The translations under genes were made by a program, and so were the position numbers. Below the pieces are notes generated by a model that worked only from the letters and a program-made list of their open reading frames with translations, was not told the DNA's origin and made no database searches. From the NCBI GenBank assembly GCA_019137255.1, contig WPDH01000049.1, forward strand, positions 1 through 64,000: a DNA stretch of 64,000 nucleotides. Direction: 5' to 3'. Below, piece by piece: positions 10,980 to 19,054 of this stretch. The stretch is from Corinectria fuckeliana (taxonomy: Eukaryota; Ascomycota; Sordariomycetes; Hypocreales; Nectriaceae). Within the stretch, counting starts at the first letter, position 1; each line of letters starts with the position of its first letter.

Positions 10980-11858
10980 ATGTGTATTCGTTCCTCTACG
11001 CCACAACTCCTTCGTCCGGACACCAGCTGCGCTCACACGCGCGAAGTAATGGTCAGATGCAGCCAATCTTCACAGTCGGCATCCCAGGATCATTCTGACT
11101 TGTCCACGGGATCGAACACGAACCTTAGACTGGCTACAGCCTGGCTCAAGCAATGCCTCGACCACCATCCACAGTGCAATGTCAACCACGCTTTAACGGC
11201 CAGGAGTCCGCTGCCGACGCGACTGATCAACGTCGAGCAAGCCAGCAGACCATTCCTTGAAGCCACCACAGCTTCAACAACAGGCTCGCACGTAGCTCTG
11301 AGCTACGCCTGGGGCGGGGGAGAGCGGGTCATGACCGTCAAGTCAAACTACGACGCCCATCAAAAAAGCCTCCCCGTTGAATGCCGCCCCCACACATTCG
11401 CAGACGCCATCCGCGTCACTCGGGCGCTGCGCTACAAGGATCTGTGGATCGACGCCTTCTGCATCATCCAGTGCGACGAGCACGATGCTTACCGGCAGGA
11501 CCTTGACCGCGAGCTGCCGAAGATGGGCGACATTTATCGCTACGCCGAGTTCGCCATCCGCGCCGAGGGCGCCGCGAGCTCTCACGCAGGGCTCTTCGTC
11601 AATCGGGACCCTCGTCTCCACCGCCCGTGTAAGGTGCCAATATCCATCACGGCAGATGGCGGCTCGAGCGAAAAGGAAGTGACCGTGGCCACCAACTGCA
11701 ACGGACCAGATTATCTCAAAACCCGCGGCTGGATCTTGCAAGAACGAGTCTTGTCGTCTCGCTGTTTGATGTTCGGTCAGCAAATGGCTTGGACTTGTAC
11801 AATGGGCCACGCGCAAGAGACCCGTCCGGCCTTGCAACCGAAGAGGCCTCTCCCGTAA
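10980..11858 (+). CDS. HET-domain protein, C-terminally truncated
   Basis: The 292-residue product carries a heterokaryon-incompatibility (HET) domain, the module behind fungal non-self recognition and programmed cell death. The three conserved blocks are visible. ALSYAWG lies near residue 104. A DAI-VTR block followed by LWIDAFCIIQ, then MGDIYRYAEFAIRA and GLF, occupies about 142-207. GW-LQERVLSSR lies near 250-260. HET proteins usually continue for another 200-400 residues, but here the frame stops 30 residues after the last block. The following sequence already encodes the zinc cluster of the next gene, so the C-terminal part is missing. I chose the first ATG of the frame. It lies at the edge of the AT-rich block and may be a pseudogene. 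The domain call is firm; the function is not. Confidence 0.75.
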   Translation: MCIRSSTPQLLRPDTSCAHTREVMVRCSQSSQSASQDHSDLSTGSNTNLRLATAWLKQCLDHHPQCNVNHALTARSPLPTRLINVEQASRPFLEATTASTTGSHVALSYAWGGGERVMTVKSNYDAHQKSLPVECRPHTFADAIRVTRALRYKDLWIDAFCIIQCDEHDAYRQDLDRELPKMGDIYRYAEFAIRAEGAASSHAGLFVNRDPRLHRPCKVPISITADGGSSEKEVTVATNCNGPDYLKTRGWILQERVLSSRCLMFGQQMAWTCTMGHAQETRPALQPKRPLP

Positions 11859-11922
11859 AGCAGCACCAACTGGGTTCCGGAAAGACTGCGACCATCCCTC
11901 TACGATACGGCCCTTGTCTTGG

Positions 11923-13938
11923 GCCTGCTCCAACTGCGCCCGGCTAAAGATGAAGTGCCAGTGGCCTGCGACCGGGTCTGCGCGGCCGGAAACGACGTGT
12001 TCGAGGTCGGTCCCCGGTGGCTCGGCCCCTCTGATAAGTCTCGATGTGCTGATGGCGCCCCGGTAGGTGTGCCCGGTTGAAGCTCTCATGCCATGTTCCG
12101 GAAGCAGCACCGAGGAGGAGGCGAGGCAAGTCAACGTAAGGCTGTACTGCTTTTCCCTTTCCTTTATTTTATTTTTATATATTCGGGTATTAATCATCAC
12201 ATGCAGACGAGTCGCCCAGTTGGAGAAGAAGCTCGATGGCATCGTCTCGTTGCTCGCCTCAAGTCAGCACATCCAAGCCGCCAAAGGCCCATCTCCGTTG
12301 ACCCCAGAGAGCCCCACGGCCAGTCAAACCGAGCAGCAACCGTGCATTTCAAAACCCGGCTGCCCATCTTCCAGTGTCGAGGAGAGTAACGGCCGTCGCG
12401 TCGGCAGTGAAAATCTCGGGGACCTAGGCGACGATGTACCCGACGACTCGCCCGACTACCTGGAACTCATGCCAGGCTTCCGTCTCACGCACGAGGAAGC
12501 CTCAAGGCATCTCGAAGTGTACCGCCGACACTTTGTACCCGCGTATCCCTTTGTGCCGCTGGCGGATCATCTCACTTCCCAGGAGCTGCATGCCCAGTCA
12601 CCGTTCCTCTTCTGGACCATCGTGTCCGTCGTCGTCCCGCTGCCGAGCACCGTCCAGTTCGACGTCAAGACGTGGTTCCGCAAGTACCTTGCCGAGCATG
12701 TCATCGTGCAGCAAGAAAAGAGACTCGACATGCTCCAAGCCATTCTGATCCACCTTGCCTGGTAGGTCTATTATCTTGTAACTCGTGGTTGGCACGATTC
12801 TCACCTGGCGCCTAAAGGAACGACTTCCCGTTTTACTTGGAGCCGCAAGCCACGCCCCTCCTTCAGCTCGCCGTCTCCATGGTCATCGATCTGAGGCTGG
12901 ACAGGGCACCGGGAGCCTGTGGAGTTCCCAACAAGTCATTGTTGGGGGATGCCTGGACGATGATCAGCAAGACTTCCTCCTTCGGGCTGAAGGCCAAGGC
13001 GCCGCATTCTACAGAGGAGAAGCGAGCTGTATTAGGGGTCTACCACATATCATGCTTGTGAGTCATCGTCTGGCCTCACCACGAGCCTGTAGGTCTGACC
13101 AGTTCCAGGTTAGCGGTGCTGTTTAGAAGGGGAACGCAGCTTCCCTGGAGCAACCTCTTGGCTCAGTGCTCCGACTCGCTGCCGGAAGCGAACGAGTACG
13201 AGTCTGATGCATACCTCGTGGCGGTGGTGAAGATGCAGCACATGGCCGAGCGGGCGTACGCCATCATGCGGGCTACCGACTGTCAAGAACAGGTCCTCGG
13301 TTGTGTTTCGCGCTCCGCTCGAGATGGCCATCAACTCTGCGCGCCGCGAGATAGACAACTTCGTCAAGGCGCAGCCCGAGGTGGTCAAGCAGAACAGTCA
13401 GTCTAAGCCAATGCAAGACGGCCGAGTTCGCAACTGACGAGAGCGGTCCAAGAAATCTTCTGGTCGCACTACCACATCCTTCTAGTCCGACTCTACGAGC
13501 CCGTCCTCCTGATGAAGGCCCCGTCCATCGGCGACTCGGACGGCCTCCCCACCGAGCCGTTCCAACGCGCCGAAGCCCTCTGGAAATGCGTCGGATGCTG
13601 CGGCCAGTTCTTCGAGCACCAGCTCTGCATCCCCGCGGCCGACCTCTCGGCGACGCCCGTCACCGTCAGCGGCTTCGTGGCCTTCGCCATCGTCACCATC
13701 TCGCGCATCATGCTGCTCGACGCCACGCCCGACTGGGACCCTGGCCTGGTGCGGCGCCGCCTCGACATGGACAAGGTGCCGCGGCGCATGAGCGACCACT
13801 TCGAGGAGGCGGACCGCGTGGCGCAGGAGATGGGCCGGAGGCGGCGGATCATGGACGACGGCACCAGCGTGTTTCTCAAGTACAGCTTCAAGGCGCGCTG
13901 GATACGGCAGTGGTTTGTGTCTAGGATTCCGGCTGAGA

Positions 13939-13969
<31 letters not shown>

Positions 13970-14180
13970 TCATGAGCAGCATCAAGACCAGCGGCATCAG
14001 AATCAGAATCAGCAAGGGCAAGACCAGCAGCCGATTTTGGCGGCGGCGATGCCGGTGACGGAGCCGGCCCCGGAGTGGGCGGCTGACTTTCACTTTGATG
14101 AGAATTCCTGGCAGGAGTTGATGTCGGTGTATGACTGGGATTGCTTGGACGTCTCCTTGACGAATGCGCTACCGGCCTAA
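11923..14180 (+). pseudogene. Zn2Cys6 transcription factor, start missing and frame broken
   Basis: This is a fungal binuclear-cluster regulator. Exons read 11,923-12,005, 12,067-12,135, 12,207-12,761, 12,818-13,057, 13,109-13,396 and 13,444-14,180. Splicing the first two restores the full six-cysteine cluster: ACSNCARLKMKC, then TC-SRC-ARLKLSC, followed by a basic RRRRGK segment and a coiled-coil linker starting RVAQLEKKLDG. The rest resembles the fungal regulatory middle-homology region (HYHILLVRLYEPVLL). A polyglutamine run sits near the C-terminus. Two defects are seen: there is no in-frame ATG before the cluster, and near 13,290-13,305 the frame must shift by one base to keep the conserved text (FRAPLEMAINSARREID) with no possible intron there. 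It overlaps the tail of the truncated HET gene, which suggests a rearrangement point. A sequencing error could explain the shift but not the missing start. Confidence 0.75.
13941..13967 (+). repeat. (CAG)9 microsatellite encoding polyglutamine
   Basis: Nine perfect CAG triplets lie inside the last exon of the broken Zn2Cys6 gene and are followed by a Gln/His/Asn-rich tail. Such tracts are length-variable in fungal regulators. Confidence 0.9.
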
Positions 14181-14590
14181 TCTAGTCGTAGTTGTAGGAA
14201 AGCGAATTCGCGTCGGTCGGGAATTACCCCGAGTGGCTCTCATCCCGGGTCCGGAGGCGCCTCCGGCATTTCGGGAAGTGGAGGTGCATGTGGAGCACCA
14301 CCTTGGACGACGCTCAAGTCATCAACAAAAGGATTGTCTCGAATTACATAATTTTAGATGCTTCTCCTCTTTGTGCTCCTCTTCGTTTTCCTCTTCGCTC
14401 GGCTTAGTTGGCAAACGTAGTCAAGACCATCACTTCGCTGCAAGTAGTTTACTCCATCTGTCTCTTCTCGCTCCTCTTGTCCTGTTCCCTGTCTTGCCCC
14501 GCAACAGCAACGAGCCATCACCATCCTGTTTCGTCTTCTGTTTCGTCTTCTGCTTCATCTTCCAAGCCTTCATTGGCACCATCTATAGCC
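14181..14590 (+). other. 5' flank of the four-carbon acid sugar kinase gene
   Basis: This 410-base stretch holds no gene. The part from 14,360 is rich in CT and TCTTC runs, as is common in ascomycete promoters and 5' leaders. The kinase reading frame stays open upstream of its ATG from 14,408, but it has no ATG there and the extra text is Ser-rich and unconserved-looking. Confidence 0.6.
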
Positions 14591-16048
14591 ATGTCGGCAA
14601 ACAATGTCCTTGATCGGGATGCAACCCTGCAATCCCTCCCGCCAGCCCCAACCAAGCATCTACGCAGACAGGTCAAAGACGATCTGAAGAACCCGTCTAC
14701 CAAGGCTCCCATCCTCGTTGTTCTCGACGACGACCCTACCGGAACGCAGACATGCCACGACATCAACATCCTGACTGTCTGGGATGTCCCTCGGTTGGTT
14801 GCCGAATTCAAGCTGACGAAACAAGGTGGCGGATTCTTCATCTTGACCAACTCGCGAGCTCTGCACCCTCAGCAAGCACGTGAGCTCATCAGCGACATCT
14901 GCACCAACTTGCAGGCAGCATCGCAGGAAACTGGCGCTGCTTTCGAAGTTGTGCTTCGCAGCGACTCTACCCTGCGAGGCCACTTCCCACTCGAGGCCGA
15001 GGCTGTTGAGCAAGTATTGGGTGCTGCGGACGCCTGGGTTCTATGTCCTTTCTTCCTTCAGGGTGGGCGATACACCATTGGCGACGTTCACTACGTTCAA
15101 GAAGGCGACAAACTGGTACCGGCCGCACAAACACCCTTTGCCCAAGACGCAACCTTTGGCTACAAAAGCTCAAATCTAAGGGACTACGTCGTCGAAAAGA
15201 CCAAGGGAAGCATCCCCAGGGAGAGAATTACATCCATCAGCTTAGAGACGATACGGACTGGTGGCATGGAAGCGGTTTTGAGACAACTTTCCAAGCAAGC
15301 CAATGGCAACCGGCCTGTCATTGTCGTAAACGCCGCCGCAGACGAGGATGTCGACGTCGTCGTGGCGGCACTGCTGCGAGCCTCGAAGACCGGGAAACGC
15401 TTCCTCTTCCGGACCGGCGCAGCCTTCGTCTCGGCAAGATTGGGGATCCCGTCCATTCCCCCCATCTCATCCAGTCACCTGGGTCTCTCGGGGGACGTGG
15501 GTGGCTTGATCATCGCGGGCTCCTACGTGCCCAAGACGACGGCGCAACTCGAATCGCTGCGAGCTCGGTCCGGCGAGGCGCTGACCAGCATCGTTCTCGA
15601 TGTACGGAAGCTCCTTCAGTCCCAAGACACCGCGGCAGACGAGGTGTCAAGGGCTCTTGCCACTGCCGAGACGGAGATCAAGAGAGGACAAGATGTCCTG
15701 GTGATGACGAGTCGAGAACTGATCGTCGGGGGGGACGAGGTCAAAAGCCTCGACATCGGGTCTACTGTGGCTCGGGTCCTGGTTTCGTTCCTTCAGAAGC
15801 TTGAGCAGAAGCCCCGATACGTCATTGCCAAGGGGGGAATCACCTCGTCAGACATGGCCACCAAAGGTCTGAGAATGAAGCGCGCCCTCATCGTGGGCCA
15901 AGCTGCGCCAGGCGTGCCGCTCTGGCGGTGCGACGAACCAGAGTCCAAGTGGCCTGGCTTGCCATATGTTGTCTTCCCTGGGAATGTTGGGACAAACGAC
16001 ACCTTATGTGAGGTTGTGCAAGGCTGGGCTGTGGACAAAGCCATCTAG
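14591..16048 (+). CDS. Four-carbon acid sugar kinase family protein
   Basis: The 485-residue, intronless protein belongs to the bacterial YgbK/OtnK/DtnK family, which phosphorylates four-carbon sugar acids such as threonate and erythronate using ATP. The N-terminal sugar-binding domain opens with VLDDDPTGTQT near residue 40 and contains TNSRAL and the conserved RSDSTLRGHFPLE (about 118-130). The C-terminal nucleotide-binding domain shows IIAGSY, then IAKGGITSSD near 415 and FPGNVG near the end. Length and motif order fit the whole family, so it looks intact. I chose 14,591 because no earlier in-frame ATG exists. The true substrate is unknown. Bacterial homologues work with a dehydrogenase and an aldolase, and neither is nearby. 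It is the only intact gene in the accessory segment. Confidence 0.88.
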   Translation: MSANNVLDRDATLQSLPPAPTKHLRRQVKDDLKNPSTKAPILVVLDDDPTGTQTCHDINILTVWDVPRLVAEFKLTKQGGGFFILTNSRALHPQQARELISDICTNLQAASQETGAAFEVVLRSDSTLRGHFPLEAEAVEQVLGAADAWVLCPFFLQGGRYTIGDVHYVQEGDKLVPAAQTPFAQDATFGYKSSNLRDYVVEKTKGSIPRERITSISLETIRTGGMEAVLRQLSKQANGNRPVIVVNAAADEDVDVVVAALLRASKTGKRFLFRTGAAFVSARLGIPSIPPISSSHLGLSGDVGGLIIAGSYVPKTTAQLESLRARSGEALTSIVLDVRKLLQSQDTAADEVSRALATAETEIKRGQDVLVMTSRELIVGGDEVKSLDIGSTVARVLVSFLQKLEQKPRYVIAKGGITSSDMATKGLRMKRALIVGQAAPGVPLWRCDEPESKWPGLPYVVFPGNVGTNDTLCEVVQGWAVDKAI

Positions 16049-16617
16049 CTTAGTAGTTATCGTGATTAGTGAATCGGTCAAGTTTCCCAGTCCGGTCCTT
16101 GTCACGAACCTATTTCGGATAGAAGAAACCTCTTTCATCACCGACGGATCTCCTTAGGTATTACGGAAGGCGTCGGCGAGTTCTTGAATGGCTCTCCCCT
16201 TTCTTTCGTCTCAAATAACGAGTGTGACGGCACTTCCCAGACCGGGACGTTTAGCTGTGCCGTGTCAGTTATCTAGGGCAGCTGTCTGGTCACCTCAGCT
16301 CATGGATCATGCCCCATCTACAATAATAGCCTGGGATTGACTCGGAAGTATCAGAATCAGACTCTGGATCGGACTCATCGGAGGTGTTGAGGGCAGGAAG
16401 TGCTGCGCCGCCGGAATTTGGCTCCGAGTCACTCCAAATACATGATCCATGACATTGTCCATACTGAGCCTTCCCATGCAGAAAAAGACAATTCTGAGCT
16501 GTCACGACCATATCTGTCGTCGAGGCTCAATTCCCGCCAGCCTTGTTCCGATGACTTAGATGCATAACACTCTAGCCTCTGTATTAATCCACCTCTCAGC
16601 CGCAATTCTTCTCTTTC
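16049..16617. other. Intergenic, no gene supported
   Basis: The stretch holds the 3' flank of the kinase gene. A 73-codon minus-strand frame (16,290-16,511) has an acidic Ser/Asp/Glu segment, but nothing supports it as a gene. Confidence 0.5.
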
Positions 16618-16950
16618 CTACACCAACCATCTACCCGGCCTATCTCCGCACAGAATCTTGCTTCTGTTGAGAACGTTCTTAGGAACAACGAGCTGGATCT
16701 CCTGTGCGAAGAGCCCAGTCCCGCAGGCACTGTCGAACAGATCCATGGGCGTAGCTGTCTCCTCGGTGAGATCCATCTGCGACAACAACGAGACTCCTAG
16801 GCCACTCAACGTAATGCGAGAGGGTGCGAGAAAAGCCTTGCCGGACTTTGTCATGTCTAAGAAGACCTTGGAGAGGTTCTTGTCTGCTGCGTCTGGTTCG
16901 CTAGTCATTGTGCAGAAAGTAGAATTACGGCAAAGCTGATTAGCATCCAC
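16618..16950 (-). pseudogene. N-terminal fragment of a SAM-dependent methyltransferase
   Basis: The 110-codon frame reads like the first third of a fungal class I methyltransferase. It has a leader with DKNLSKVFLDMTKS-GKAF, then DLFDSACGTGLFAQEIQ, which is the glycine-rich SAM-binding motif I. This is followed by VPKNVLNRSKILCGD, matching the second strand and its acidic end. Family members run to about 280-300 residues with further motifs. Here the frame stops a few residues after CGD, and I see no continuation downstream on the minus strand. It is best read as a truncated relic. Its substrate cannot be guessed. It lies with the damaged HET and Zn2Cys6 genes. Confidence 0.55.
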
Positions 16951-18343
16951 TCTTTTGAAGATCTTACTGGGTACGTTGCACCATGAGCACCGCGCTTCCT
17001 GTGCATTTCATGTAGTCGACGAGTTTCCGAAATGTCGCCGCACCTACATTGATAGTGGCAAGGAAGCCCTCGAGATTTAAAGCTCGAATGAAACTGAGAA
17101 ACACTCGGGTATTCTAGACGGATGCTAGCTATTCTATCTTGAATAACAACCACAGTGTTGTACAAATAACAAATAGCGTCTCTACCCGGCCAAAGCTAAA
17201 CGCCTTGATGGTACAGTCAGTTGATGTAGCTTGACACCACATACGACCGCCGCAAGCCAAACTCTTCTCTAACATGCAAACAGCCGGAATCTTACATGGG
17301 CCTCACCACATCCGTAATCATCCCAGACTTTGACGCCTCCAAAACAAGCCAGAAGTCCAAGGTCAACCTCCCAGAAAATTACATCAACCACGAAGGAGCA
17401 GCAGACAGCACGCGCAACGACAGTTCCTCATTAACCTGGCTGCGTCCGCACAGCCATTTCCTCTACCCGCCAAAGCCTCCAGAGCAGAACCGCCCCCGTC
17501 GTCTATCCCAGCACAAAAACTCCATCTATAAACTCCCCCCACTCTAGGGAGGGGGACACACGCCCGTTCCCCTCTTCCGTACCCCAAATGCGCGGATCGC
17601 AGAAACACGGCGCAGAGCTGAAAAGCGGCCGTGGATGGAGAAAGCCGTCATTCGCGCGTTTTCTTCTTTCTTCTTCTTTTTCTTTCGGTTTGGTCAAGAC
17701 GTGCCGGCCTGCCGGGAGACTCAGGCCGACACGGGACCAGCTGCGAGGCCAGGGTTCGTCAACTTGACGATTTGGTGGCCGAACCCCGGGGCGGAGGCTG
17801 GTCGAAAAACGTGGGCCTGGCGAGATGCATTTTAGGGGGGGGGGAGGGCTCGCCAGGAAAGGACCGGGACGTTCGGTGAACGCGGGTCAAACGTAGGATG
17901 CTCTTGGTGGAGCTGTAGCGTCGGCAGCTATGTTGTTAGGGCGGTTGTTGCTGGTGCCGAGGAGCCGGCTCGCTCAACAGAGCACTTTGGAGGCATTGCA
18001 AGCGACCGAAGAAGACATGGGGGAGGGCAAACAAGAAAAGGCCCTCGAAGCAGGCAGCGTTGAGCAGGTGGTGTGTGTATCCGGCCCCTTCCAGGGCTGT
18101 GTTGTCGAGGAGAGAAGCAACCCGTCCAAGCCGGCTCCCGCCTCGCACTTATACCCTTTCCCAAAGCCTCGTTCCGCACCTCCATTCCTTCCTCGACTTC
18201 AACCCCCAATTGCCCCCCAAAGATGCCGCCTCTGGACGGAGCTGCCAGCGGTTGTCTCGGGGGGCCGTCGGCGACCATGAGTGGTTGGCCACCAAAGTGA
18301 GGCGGACATGCGCGACCGCCTCACCAAGGCGCGGGTGGGCGAT

Positions 18344-18424
18344 AACAACACAACACAACACAGCACAACACCAACACCAACACCAACACCAACACCAACA
18401 CCAACACCAACACCAACACCAACC
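18344..18424. repeat. (CCAACA)n and ACAAC microsatellite
   Basis: An ACAAC-rich lead-in is followed from 18,371 by nine near-perfect CCAACA units. Frames crossing it are low-complexity and are not taken as genes. Confidence 0.9.
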
Positions 18425-18991
18425 ATGCCCGCCCTGCAGCTTTGGCTTGCGGGGGTCGAGCATCCATCCGCAATCTTGGCGGGGTGAGTGAGGCCTCTGC
18501 TGGGTTGCCGTGAGGCAGGCCTGGGGACGTTGACGAGGCATCCAGGGCGACGTGGAACAAGGGGGGAATCGTCATCCACGCTCGCCCCGCTGGCAACAAG
18601 ACTGGCCGTTCATTCCACGGCTCCCTATCAACGGGGTGCGTCTGTGTATAGCAACTGCCAATATATGTAAGAAAGTTGCCAAGAATGGATGCGGTAACGC
18701 AAAAGTAGCAAACGTGGGTGAGGCTGCGGTGCAGGTTACATCCCGGGGACTGGCCACTTTGCAATCTTTCCTTTCTTCATTCCCTTGTTTGCTTTGCTTT
18801 GCTTTCTTTGGTTTGGGGGGATGGGCCGTGGCTCTCTGACCCTCCCTCCTCCCCCTTGTATAATTACAACAATAGACCTGATAATAGACCTGCCTGTACG
18901 CACGACCTGCCATTGGCGCCTGTAACTGTAACATATCCATCGTCCCTGTAAGGCCTTACACATTGAAACACGCCATTCGAGCCTCCCCTCC

Positions 18992-19035
18992 CTGTCCACT
19001 CCCTGTCCGCTCTCTGTCCGCTCTCTGTCCGCTCT
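18992..19035. repeat. Four tandem copies of an 11-bp CTGTCCGCTCT unit
   Basis: The unit repeats at 18,992, 19,003, 19,014 and 19,025; the first copy differs slightly. It ends 20 bases before the NUP170 stop codon, so it lies in the expected 3' untranslated region of that gene. Confidence 0.85.
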
Positions 19036-19054
19036 CCCCTCGGACTCGCTCCCC

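Larger units (their letters stand above)
16951..19054. other. Intergenic, about 2.1 kb, simple repeats only
   Basis: I see no convincing gene. Short frames at 17,296-17,547 and elsewhere lack domains and codon regularity. The stretch holds a CT-rich run near 17,650-17,695, a hexanucleotide repeat and an 11-bp tandem repeat, both listed separately. It separates the accessory segment from the housekeeping segment and contains the 3' flank of NUP170. Confidence 0.55.

Noticed and set aside
11343..12242. 299-codon minus-strand open frame opposite the HET gene
   Set aside because: It is the mirror of the HET and zinc-cluster coding strands in GC-rich DNA, has no domain, and crosses the plus-strand splice sites.
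13482..14093. 203-codon minus-strand frame with a long leucine run
   Set aside because: The leucine run is the reverse of the CAG repeat, and the rest is antisense to the last exon of the regulator.
14408..14590. N-terminal extension of the sugar kinase as a signal peptide
   Set aside because: The upstream frame has a hydrophobic stretch but begins only at TTG, with no ATG before 14,591; the family starts near the latter.
16290..16511. 73-codon acidic minus-strand frame
   Set aside because: It has no homology I recognise, no promoter features, and low-complexity Ser/Asp content.
11000..17000. A secondary-metabolite gene cluster
   Set aside because: There is a regulator and a methyltransferase piece, but both are broken and no backbone synthase is present.
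17296..17547. 83-codon plus-strand frame near 17.4 kb
   Set aside because: The text is polar and unstructured, with no motif and no splice partner; it is likely chance.
18060..18764. Overlapping frames through the CCAACA repeat
   Set aside because: They are products of a hexanucleotide repeat read in several frames.
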